Shown: positions 52,174-59,448 of the stretch, in pieces
Numbering within the stretch: the first letter of the stretch is position 1
Layout: each line of letters opens with the position of its first letter
From: WHSM01 sp036375165
Lineage (GTDB): Bacteria; Actinomycetota; Actinomycetes; Mycobacteriales; Micromonosporaceae
Assembly (NCBI GenBank): GCA_036375165.1
Contig: DASUSI010000077.1
Span: forward strand, 1 to 64,000
Reading direction: 5' to 3'
DNA length: 64,000 nucleotides
The notes under the pieces: model-generated
Databases searched by the model: none
Told to the model about the DNA's origin: nothing
Seen by the model: the letters and a program-made list of their open reading frames with translations, nothing else
Position numbers and translations under genes: made by a program

Positions 52174-52195
52174 CGCCGTACCTCCTGGTGTGCCA

Positions 52196-52978
52196 TCACA
52201 CGCCGACGATGAGCCGGTTGCGCAGATATCCGATGTCGGCGGCCTGTCCGGCGGCACCGCCCGGGGTCTCCACCACCACCGGGCAACCGGCTGCGCGTAC
52301 CACCTGGACGATCAACTCGACGTCGATCCGGCCGGCTTCAAGGTTGTCGTGACGGTCCCTGCCAGAGTCGAATCCGTCGCGGGAGTTGTTGGCATGGACC
52401 AGGTCGATCCGGCCGGTGATCTCCTTTACCCGGTTCACGATGTCGGTCAGGTCCTCGCCCCCGGCGTGTGCGTGGCAGGTGTCGAGGCAGAAACCCACCC
52501 CGTAGTCGCCGACCACGTCCCAGAGCCGGGCCAGCATGTCGAACCGGCGACAGCAGGCGTTGCTGCCACCCGCGGTGTTCTCGATCAGGATCGGCAGTGG
52601 AAATCCGCCGGACCTCGCCGCGTACTCGAAGGTCTTCCGCCAGTTCTCCAGGCCGGCCGCGATGTCGTCACCCTTGGTGACGTGACCACCGTGCACGATC
52701 AACGCCTTGGCGCCGACGTCCACCGCCGCGGCGGCATGCTGGTCGAGCAGCTTGCGGCTCGGGATCCGGATCCGGTTGTTCAGCGTGGCGACGTTGATCA
52801 CGTACGGTGCGTGTATGTACAGGTCCACTTCGCTGGCCCGCAGCCGCTGTGTGTCCCCTCGGGTCTGTGGTGCCTTCCAGCCCTGAGGGTCGGAAAGGAA
52901 GAACTGCACGAGTTGCGCTTCCCGGGCGGCGGCCTCGGCGAGTGGATCGGCCGCATCCACGTGTGCTCCGATGCGCAT
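52196..52978 (-). CDS. nfo: Endonuclease IV (AP endonuclease family 2)-like protein
   Basis: 260 residues in a TIM-barrel fold. Family metal ligands are visible: YIHAPYVINVA (His), IVHGGHV (His), ILIENTAGG (Glu), FCLDTCHAHAGG (Asp, His), HANNSRD and DRHDNLEAG (His, Asp), and VVVETPGG (Glu). This is the three-zinc set of endonuclease IV, which cuts abasic DNA in base excision repair. MRIGAHVDAADPLAEA is the conserved start at ATG 52978; the frame is open 82 codons further up but with noise. It is probably an operon with the membrane protein downstream. Confidence 0.9.
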   Translation of the reverse strand: MRIGAHVDAADPLAEAAAREAQLVQFFLSDPQGWKAPQTRGDTQRLRASEVDLYIHAPYVINVATLNNRIRIPSRKLLDQHAAAAVDVGAKALIVHGGHVTKGDDIAAGLENWRKTFEYAARSGGFPLPILIENTAGGSNACCRRFDMLARLWDVVGDYGVGFCLDTCHAHAGGEDLTDIVNRVKEITGRIDLVHANNSRDGFDSGRDRHDNLEAGRIDVELIVQVVRAAGCPVVVETPGGAAGQAADIGYLRNRLIVGV

Positions 52979-53244
52979 GACGGGCAGCCTACGGTTTTCC
53001 GTCACCCCGGGTCGCTTGTGGGTGGTGGGATGCCGCTCTGTCCCGGGTAGCGGGATCAACATCGGTCCGACATAGTACGTAAGAACATTGACCGCCCATA
53101 CTATGGGCAGAAACTGGCGCTCGAGGCGCAAGCCAGAGAAAATCTTGACCACATGTCGTCGCAAGCGGTGAGGGCTGTCCTCACCCGCGAGGCACTGACG
53201 AGTCGCCGACGTGACAGTCTCCACGACCTGGGAGTGCAGGAAGC

Positions 53245-54066
53245 GTGAGAAAGATCATGAAACGCCGTTCGGTGCGCATCGCCGTGATCAGCGCCGCCGG
53301 GCTCATCGGAGCCGGAGCGATGGGAATACTGGCGATTCCGGCGACCGCCGCGGTGCAGACCGTCACCTTCAAAGGTGGCTGTCACCCCGTGTCCGCCACG
53401 TCGTCGCCGGACCGCAAGGAGATCACCACGCAGAAGTCCAGCACCTCGGAGAAGGTCGCGGACGTCGTGGTGGTGAACAAGCTCAACACCGCGGGGACGC
53501 TCTACGCCGACGGCAAGGTGCTGAAGTGGTCCGACGGCGACCCCGTGGTGCTGGACAAGGGCGACTCGGTGACTGTGCCGCTGAGATCCGACGTCGAGCT
53601 GACTTTGGTGCCGGACTGTGACCTCGCCGGATTGAACACCAATCTGACGGAGGACTACGAGTCGGTCGCGATCTCGGTGCTGGCCGCGCCGCGGGAGGGC
53701 GGACGGACCGGTTCGGACAACCCCGTGGCCGACGAGCCGGCCGCTGCCGGATCCGGGGATGACGCCGCCGCGAAGGCGCAACCGGGCGCGGGCGACCAGC
53801 CAGCGGCAGCCCAACCACCAGCGGCCCGGGACGCCGTGCCACCGGCGGCCGAGGACGAGTCGGTGACGGCCGGGGCCGAAGCGGGCACCACCCTGGACAG
53901 CTCCGGAGACAAGGCCGAGGCCGCTCCGCTGGTGCCGAAGAACCACACCACTGGCACCAGCACCGCGATCCTGGCGTGGATCGCGACGTTGTGCCTGCTC
54001 AGTGTCGTTGTGGCGACGCTCCGCACCATGTTGCTCTCCCGGTCAGCTAGGGTGAGCGGTAGCTGA
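53245..54066 (+). CDS. Secreted, C-terminally membrane-anchored protein of unknown function
   Basis: 273 residues. A signal peptide lies at about 1-36 (RRSVRIAVISAAGLIGAGAMGILAIPATAA). A folded part of about 110 residues has two Cys (GGCHPV and VPDCDLAG), then an Ala/Pro/Glu/Asp-rich linker, and a C-terminal hydrophobic helix (TAILAWIATLCLLSVVVATL) with a short basic tail. This layout is of a surface protein held by its C-terminus; there is no clear LPxTG, although LVPKNHTTG precedes the helix. GTG 53245 follows AGGAAGC. The gene is upstream of rpsF but probably separate. Family not recognised. Confidence 0.78.
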   Translation: MRKIMKRRSVRIAVISAAGLIGAGAMGILAIPATAAVQTVTFKGGCHPVSATSSPDRKEITTQKSSTSEKVADVVVVNKLNTAGTLYADGKVLKWSDGDPVVLDKGDSVTVPLRSDVELTLVPDCDLAGLNTNLTEDYESVAISVLAAPREGGRTGSDNPVADEPAAAGSGDDAAAKAQPGAGDQPAAAQPPAARDAVPPAAEDESVTAGAEAGTTLDSSGDKAEAAPLVPKNHTTGTSTAILAWIATLCLLSVVVATLRTMLLSRSARVSGS

Positions 54067-54336
54067 GAAGTAACCGGAGCCCCGCGGGGTGCCCGAATCC
54101 CCATCGTCGGTGTGGTCGTTCCTCCCCAGGTCCCACCCAAGATTCGGATAGGGCGCCCCGCGGCTGTTATTGTTCAGCGGTTCACATCGCCGCAGGCCGG
54201 TCCTGCGGCGTTCGCGGGTACCGGTCCGTTCCGTCCGAACGGGCGGACGCATCCGCAGGGATTGATGTGGACGACGCAACGACCTCCTGCCACGGATGGA
54301 CCGTGGCCACTGAGACCACAGGGGGTGATCACAGTC

Positions 54337-54627
54337 TTGCGTCACTACGAAGTTATGGTGATCCTCGATCCAGATCTCGAGGAGCGCACCGTAGCCCCGT
54401 CGCTTGAGACGTACCTCAACGTCATCCGCAACTCCGGCGGCTCCGTCGAGAAGCTCGACGTGTGGGGCCGGCGGCGACTCGCGTACGAGATCCAGAAGAA
54501 GTCCGAGGGGATCTACGCGGTCATTGACCTGCAGGCCGAACCAGCCGCGGTCGCTGAGCTGGACCGCCAACTGCGGCTCAACGAGTCGATTCTGCGTACC
54601 AAGGTGATCCGGCCGGATCTCCGGTAG
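54337..54627 (+). CDS. rpsF: 30S ribosomal protein S6
   Basis: 96 residues beginning RHYEVMVILDPDLEERTV, the S6 signature, with LDVWGRRRLAYEIQKKSEG. S6 pairs with S18 on the 30S platform. The start is TTG 54337, with AGGGGGTG upstream; the GTG at 54325 is too near that ribosome binding site. It heads the rpsF-ssb-rpsR-rplI cluster, conserved across bacteria and here followed after 2.9 kb by dnaB. Confidence 0.97.
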   Translation: MRHYEVMVILDPDLEERTVAPSLETYLNVIRNSGGSVEKLDVWGRRRLAYEIQKKSEGIYAVIDLQAEPAAVAELDRQLRLNESILRTKVIRPDLR

Positions 54628-54771
54628 CGGAGACACAGGTACCGCCCCATACGTCACACCCGTGTGGCACGGTGAGGTTCTGACCCCGATGCCTGGCGGC
54701 GAGGCGAGCCGCGACCCGGGTTCCGCGTAACCGGTTGTGTCGCTGTGGGGTGGACAGACAGGGAGCATTCC

Positions 54772-55278
54772 ATGGCAGGAGACACCGTAATCACCGTCGT
54801 CGGGAATCTGGTCGACGATCCGGAACTGCGTTTCACCTCCTCCGGTGCGGCGGTCGCGAAGTTCCGGGTCGCGTCGACGCCTCGGTTCCTGGACCGGCAG
54901 TCCGGCGAGTGGAAGGACGGCGAGGCGCTGTTCCTGACCTGCAACGTGTGGCGTCAGGCGGCGGAAAACGTCGCCGAATCGCTCACCCGGGGCACTCGCG
55001 TGGTGGTCCAGGGCAGGCTCAAGCAGCGTTCGTACGAGACCCGTGAGGGCGAGAAGCGCACGGTGTACGAGATCGAGGTCGACGAGGTCGGCCCGTCACT
55101 GCGGTACGCCACCGCGAAGGTGCAGCGGATGTCGCGTAGTTCGGGCGGCGGTGGGTTCGGCGGCTCGGGCGGACAGTCGGGCGGGGCCCCCTCGGACGAC
55201 CCGTGGTCGTCGGCGACGCCGGCCCCGTCCGGTGCCAGCCAGGGTTCCGGGGGGTACGACGAGGAGCCCCCGTTCTGA
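54772..55278 (+). CDS. ssb: Single-stranded DNA-binding protein
   Basis: 168 residues. The OB-fold (about 1-115) begins AGDTVITVVGNLVDDPELRF, with WRQAAENVAESLTRG and KQRSYETREGEKRTVYEIE. A Gly/Ser-rich linker follows, and the acidic tip GYDEEPPF, which recruits partner proteins, ends the protein. ATG 54772 has AGGGAGC seven bases upstream, excluding the longer frame. Homotetramer that protects single strands at forks, encoded between S6 and S18 as usual. Confidence 0.97.
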   Translation: MAGDTVITVVGNLVDDPELRFTSSGAAVAKFRVASTPRFLDRQSGEWKDGEALFLTCNVWRQAAENVAESLTRGTRVVVQGRLKQRSYETREGEKRTVYEIEVDEVGPSLRYATAKVQRMSRSSGGGGFGGSGGQSGGAPSDDPWSSATPAPSGASQGSGGYDEEPPF

Positions 55279-55415
55279 TCGGATCCCGCGGCGCGAAGTG
55301 GCGTCGTGCATCCGATCGGGAGCCCGGAGGCGGCGCGACATCGCGTCGCGAGGTGAGAATTCAACCCGTTCCGGTGTGCCGGTGACGGATATACGAGGTA
55401 ACTGGAGATATCGCG

Positions 55416-55655
55416 ATGGCAAAGCCCGCGGCCGTACGTAAGCCGAAGAAGAAGGTGAATCCGCTCCACAAGGAGAAGATCACCTATGTCGACTACAAGG
55501 ACACCGCGCTACTGCGCAAGTTCATCTCGGACCGGGGCAAGATTCGTGCCCGCCGGGTAACCGGGGTGGACTCCCAGCAGCAGCGCCAGATCGCCCGTGC
55601 GATCAAGAACGCTCGCGAGATGGCCCTGCTGCCGTACAAGAGCCAGACCCGCTGA
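55416..55655 (+). CDS. rpsR: 30S ribosomal protein S18, cysteine-free form
   Basis: 79 residues with the S18 core ITYVDYKDTALLRKFISDRG and KIRARRVTGV. The zinc-ligand positions of the Cys-containing form (CxFC and NC...H) are replaced: the sequence reads VNPLHKEK and TGVDSQQQ, so no zinc site remains. This cysteine-free type is often the zinc-starvation paralogue, yet here it occupies the primary ribosomal operon. Whether a second, Cys-containing copy exists elsewhere is unknown. Confidence 0.96.
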   Translation: MAKPAAVRKPKKKVNPLHKEKITYVDYKDTALLRKFISDRGKIRARRVTGVDSQQQRQIARAIKNAREMALLPYKSQTR

Positions 55656-55668
55656 GGAGGATGCCGAG

Positions 55669-56121
55669 ATGAAGATCATCCTGACTCAGGAGGTGACGGG
55701 CCTCGGCTCGCCGGGCGACGTGGTCGAGGTCAAGGACGGATACGGGCGCAACTACCTGCTCCCGCAGCGGTTGGCGATGCGGTGGACCAAGGGTGGCGAG
55801 AAGCAGGTCGCCACGATCAAGCGGGCCCGGGAGGCGCGGGAGATCCGCGACCTCGGCCAGGCCCAGGAGATCAAGGGTCAGCTGGAAGCGCTGAAGGTGA
55901 CGATGACGGCTCGGGCCGGTGCCGCTGGCCGGCTGTTCGGTTCCATCACGTCGACGGAGGTGGTGGATGCGGTTCGCAAGGCGGGCGGTCCGATGCTGGA
56001 TCGGCGCCGGGTCGAACTGCCCGGACCGATCAAGGCCGTCGGCAGCTACCGGGTGAGGGTCCGGCTGCATCCGGAGGTGTCCGCCACGGTTCCCGTGGAG
56101 GTACAAGCGGCGAAGCAGTAG
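55669..56121 (+). CDS. rplI: 50S ribosomal protein L9
   Basis: 150 residues. The N-terminal domain MKIILTQEVTGLGSPGDVVEV with GYGRNYLLPQRLA is diagnostic; a long connecting helix (about 42-80) and a C-terminal RNA-binding domain (LFGSITSTEVVDAV) follow. ATG 55669 has GAGGAGG eight bases upstream. It starts 13 bases after rpsR and ends the ribosomal cluster, with a terminator 13 bases beyond the stop. Confidence 0.97.
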   Translation: MKIILTQEVTGLGSPGDVVEVKDGYGRNYLLPQRLAMRWTKGGEKQVATIKRAREAREIRDLGQAQEIKGQLEALKVTMTARAGAAGRLFGSITSTEVVDAVRKAGGPMLDRRRVELPGPIKAVGSYRVRVRLHPEVSATVPVEVQAAKQ

Positions 56122-56133
56122 TTGTCCGCTCTG

Positions 56134-56167
56134 GAATCGGCCCGGTCGTGCCCGACCGGGCCGATTC
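56134..56167 (+). terminator. Intrinsic terminator after rplI
   Basis: GAATCGGCCCGGTCG (56134-56148) and CGACCGGGCCGATTC (56153-56167) form a perfect 15-bp stem with a 4-base loop, then TCGTTCC. Confidence 0.85.
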
Positions 56168-56420
56168 TCGTTCCGGCGTTGTTGTCCGGGGTTCGTTGTG
56201 GTTCGTCGGCGGGATGCTGATCACTGGCCACACTGACCCGTACCGGTATGACGCGCAAACGCTCCGCGTTACGCTGGTGACCACTTCGTAGCGATTCCGG
56301 AGCGTGGCCTACGTTCTCGTGCGATCTCGGGAACGTTTCGACGGCTTTCGCACGGTACGGTTTCCAAGGGTTACCTGGCCGGAGTTACCCGAGAATCTAC
56401 GTGATTTGGAGCGTTGTCTC

Positions 56421-57209
56421 ATGCGTCGCATGCTCACGGGGGGCGTCTCGGCTTTCGCCGTTCTGTCGTTCGCGTTGGCAGGCTGTTCCGGGGCGGACAC
56501 CGTCACCTCGGAGAAGGCGGACCCGACCGTACAGCAGCAGGATGCCGCCACGCTGATCCCGCAGTCGCTGAAGAAGATCCAGAGCGAAAGCTTCCGGTTC
56601 ACGTCAACCATGACCATGGACGACGTCGAGATCAAGGGCAGCGGGGCGTTCGACATGGCGAGCAAGGTCGGCCTCGTGAAGCTGGACATGGGTGCCGCCA
56701 CCGGCCAGGACATGAAGCTGGAGATGCGCGTCCTCGGCGACGACATGTACATGTCCGGTTTCTTCGGCACCGAGCAGTGGATCCGGCTGGACCTCACCAA
56801 GTTCCCCGCCGGGAACATGTTCGGCGAGGCCGCCAACCCGGTGGGCAACGCTGACTACCTGCTCGCGGTCTCCGACGACGTCAAGGAGGTCGGAAGGGGT
56901 CGCTACCAGGGAACCCTGGACCTGAAGAAGTACCTCGACGAGTACGCCAGCCCGGAGAAGGCCAGGAAGCTTGAGGACGCGCTCGGAAAGCTCGGCCCGG
57001 AGGCCATGAAGGTGCCGTTCGAGGCGACCCTCGACGACCAGAACCGGCTGACCGTCATGAAGATCACGATGACCTTCGACGCCGGGTCCAAGAAGATGAC
57101 CATGGTGCAGGAGGCGAAGTACTTCGACTTCGGCACCAAGGTCGACGTGTCCAAGCCTCCGGCTGACAAGGTCACCGACGCCCCGGCGGACCTGTACAGA
57201 ACGAACTGA
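56421..57209 (+). CDS. Lipoprotein of the LppX/LprG-like type
   Basis: 262 residues with a lipoprotein signal: RRMLTGG, a hydrophobic core and the lipobox LAGC at about 19-22. The mature part (STMTMDDVEIKGSGAFDMASK...MRVLGDDMYMSG...) resembles LolA/LppX-fold proteins, which hold lipids in a beta half-barrel. Similar actinobacterial proteins carry envelope lipids; the ligand here is unknown. ATG 56421 has TTGGAG in front, chosen over an open upstream frame. It lies between the rplI terminator and polX, 37 bases before the latter. Confidence 0.82.
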   Translation: MRRMLTGGVSAFAVLSFALAGCSGADTVTSEKADPTVQQQDAATLIPQSLKKIQSESFRFTSTMTMDDVEIKGSGAFDMASKVGLVKLDMGAATGQDMKLEMRVLGDDMYMSGFFGTEQWIRLDLTKFPAGNMFGEAANPVGNADYLLAVSDDVKEVGRGRYQGTLDLKKYLDEYASPEKARKLEDALGKLGPEAMKVPFEATLDDQNRLTVMKITMTFDAGSKKMTMVQEAKYFDFGTKVDVSKPPADKVTDAPADLYRTN

Positions 57210-57246
57210 CCCAGACTGCCCGGGGGTCCCGCCTAGACTGCGACGT

Positions 57247-58971
57247 GTGGGCCGGGCCAACCAGGAGGTGGCGGCTCTGCTTGTGGAGTACGCCGACCTC
57301 CTCTCCATCACCAGGGGCGACGCGTTCAAAGCGCGGGCGTATGAGAAGGCCGCACGCGCCGTCGCAGGTCACCACGAGGACGTCTCCACACTGGACGAAG
57401 GCGCCATCCGCAAGATCCCCAACATTGGAAAGTCGATCGCCGGGAAGGTCACGGAGATCCTGTCCAGCGGGACCTTCCACAGCCTGGAAGAGTTGCGCAG
57501 CGACGTACCGCCCGGGGTCCGCCGGCTGTCCGCGATCCCCACCCTCGGTCCCAGGAAGGCGATGCTGCTCCATCGTGAGCTCGGCATCGCGACCGTCGAG
57601 GAACTCGTCGACGCGATCCATGCCGGCAGGTTGCGCGACCTCAAGGGGTTCGGCCAGAAGACCGAGGAGAATCTCCTGGCCGGCGTGAACCTGCTGCGAC
57701 GCTCCGGGGAGCGGGTGCCGCTCAACGTGGCGCTCGCCGCCGCGGAGGAGATCGTCGCGGCGCTGTCGGCGGTCACCGGTTGCCAGCGGTGCACGTACGC
57801 CGGCTCGTTGCGACGGGGCCGCGAGACCATTGGCGACATCGACATTCTGGTCGCGTCCGAGCGGCCCCGGCCAGTGATGCGGGCGTTCCGGGAGCTGCCG
57901 CAGGTGCTCGACGTGATCGCCTCCGGCGACACCAAGACCTCGGTACGCACGTACCGTGGGCTTCAGGTCGACCTGCGGGTGGTGCCACCGGAGTGCTGGG
58001 GCGCGGCGTTGCAGTACTTCACCGGCTCCAAGCAGCACAACGTACGGGTCCGGGAGATCGCCGTACACAAGGGACTGAAGCTCTCGGAGTACGGTCTGTT
58101 CGACGCTCAGTCGGGCGAGTTGCTGGTGGCCGACACCGAAGCGGCCGTGTACCGGCGGCTCGGCATGGCCTGGGTGCCACCGGAACTGCGGGAGGACAAC
58201 GGCGAGGTGGCCGCCGCTGCCCGGGACGGGCTGCCTTCCCTGGTGGAGGTCGGCGACCTGCGGGGTGACCTGCACACCCACACCAACCTGACAGACGGCG
58301 TCGCCTCGCTGGAGGAAATGGTGGCCGCGGCGGCTGGGCGGGGGTACGAGTACTACGCCATCACCGATCACGCGCCCGAACTGGTGATGCAGCGGATGAC
58401 CCTGGGGAAGGCCCTTGAACAGCGTGCGCGACTGCGGGAGCTGCAACGCGACCACTCCGGGATGCGGTTGCTGCACGGCACCGAGCTGAACATCGCACCA
58501 GACGGTTCCGTGGACTGGCCGGACGAGGTACTGGCCGAGTTCGACGTGTGCGCCGCGAGTGTCCACAGTCACTTCCGGCTGTCCACCGAAGAGCAGACCC
58601 GACGGGTGATCCGGGCCTGCGAGAACCCGTATGTGCACGTCATCGGACACCTGACGGGCCGGCGAATCGGCCGGCGCGATCCGATCGACCTGGACTTCGA
58701 TGCGGTGTTCGCGGCTGCCGCCCGAACCGGTACGGCACTGGAAGTCAACGGTGGACCGCAGCGGCTGGACCTGCGTGACGACCACATCCGGTGGGCGCAG
58801 CGGCACGGGGTGCGGTTCGTGATCGACAGTGATGCGCATTCGGTGCCGCAGCTTGGCTACGTCCGATACGCGACGCTGACCGCGCGCCGGGGCTGGCTCA
58901 CCGCCGAACCGGTGGTCAACACCTGGCCGTACGAGCGGGTCGAGGCGTTTCTCACCGGTCGATCCCGGTGA
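57247..58971 (+). CDS. polX: PolX-type DNA polymerase/PHP phosphoesterase
   Basis: 574-residue family-X polymerase. The N-terminal 8-kDa and helix-hairpin-helix region covers about 1-150 (AFKARAYEKAARAV, IPNIGKSIAGKV). The polymerase palm has GSLRRGRETIGDIDILV, with the paired Asp in DID, and a third Asp in QVDLRVV. The C-terminal PHP domain (about 335-570) has metal ligands in DLHTHTNLTDG, ITDHAPE, HGTELNI, ASVHSHF, HLTGR and DSDAHS, expected for 3'-5' exonuclease and AP-site activity. Repair gap filling is the likely role. The GTG start has no strong ribosome binding site. Confidence 0.93.
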   Translation: MGRANQEVAALLVEYADLLSITRGDAFKARAYEKAARAVAGHHEDVSTLDEGAIRKIPNIGKSIAGKVTEILSSGTFHSLEELRSDVPPGVRRLSAIPTLGPRKAMLLHRELGIATVEELVDAIHAGRLRDLKGFGQKTEENLLAGVNLLRRSGERVPLNVALAAAEEIVAALSAVTGCQRCTYAGSLRRGRETIGDIDILVASERPRPVMRAFRELPQVLDVIASGDTKTSVRTYRGLQVDLRVVPPECWGAALQYFTGSKQHNVRVREIAVHKGLKLSEYGLFDAQSGELLVADTEAAVYRRLGMAWVPPELREDNGEVAAAARDGLPSLVEVGDLRGDLHTHTNLTDGVASLEEMVAAAAGRGYEYYAITDHAPELVMQRMTLGKALEQRARLRELQRDHSGMRLLHGTELNIAPDGSVDWPDEVLAEFDVCAASVHSHFRLSTEEQTRRVIRACENPYVHVIGHLTGRRIGRRDPIDLDFDAVFAAAARTGTALEVNGGPQRLDLRDDHIRWAQRHGVRFVIDSDAHSVPQLGYVRYATLTARRGWLTAEPVVNTWPYERVEAFLTGRSR

Positions 58972-58996
58972 AGACGGGTGAAGACGGGTGAGGACG
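58967..58996 (+). repeat. Short tandem repeat at the polX 3' end
   Basis: Three copies of the 10-mer GGTGAAGACG (third copy GGTGAGGACG), beginning in the last codons of polX. Probably slippage-derived; no function is evident. Confidence 0.7.
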
Positions 58997-59448
58997 GCTT
59001 CCGGGGCAAGCTCCGGGGAGGGAGCGCGGGGTCAAGCGCCGGGTCGGGTTGATGCCCGGCTGTCCGGATCGGTCTGCGTCCGGAGCGTGACGGGGGTCCC
59101 CCGGTCGGTGTACACCAGCTCGACAGGCCGGGAAAGACTTTCCATCCACACTGTGGGGATCACGTATCTGCAGGTCAAATGGTATTTCTCGGGTTTCCCC
59201 AGACGATATCCACAGGCTGTGCACAACCCTGTGCACAGTCTGTGGGGGCCCTGTCCACAGGTTCTCCAGAGGTTCGTCCACCGGGTGACTTGGCCTGACA
59301 GGTAACCGCTCCTATCGTCATGGGGCGAACGGCCGTCATGCATCCGCGCGCGGGCCGCGTCACCGGCTCTGGGGGGCGTCGAGCGTTCTTGTCGTACCGC
59401 GGGTGTGTCATGACGTACTGGGGGCTGTGAAAGACCGGGGGCTGGACT
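58972..59448. other. Intergenic region upstream of dnaB
   Basis: 477 bases. The middle part is less GC-rich and carries a group of DnaA-box-like sites (separate entry). The right half (59290-59448) should hold the dnaB promoter. I see no gene. Confidence 0.55.
59142..59259. promoter_or_regulatory. DnaA-box-like cluster upstream of dnaB
   Basis: CCATCCACA (59142), ATATCCACA (59206), TGTGCACAA (59219) and CTGTCCACA (59251), most one or two bases off TTRTCCACA, occur within 118 bases about 190-310 upstream of dnaB. The segment also has nested CTGTGCACA palindromic copies. The density is like a small DnaA-binding region; binding is unproven. Confidence 0.5.

Noticed and set aside
56328..56360. 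GGAAC-like ECF promoter before the lipoprotein gene
   Set aside because: The only downstream partner is CGGTA at 18 bases, not CGT at 16-17, so the match is too weak.
59219..59240. Repeated CTGTGCACA palindromes as possible mobile-element ends
   Set aside because: No transposase or target-site duplication nearby; they fit better as DnaA-box-like sites upstream of dnaB.
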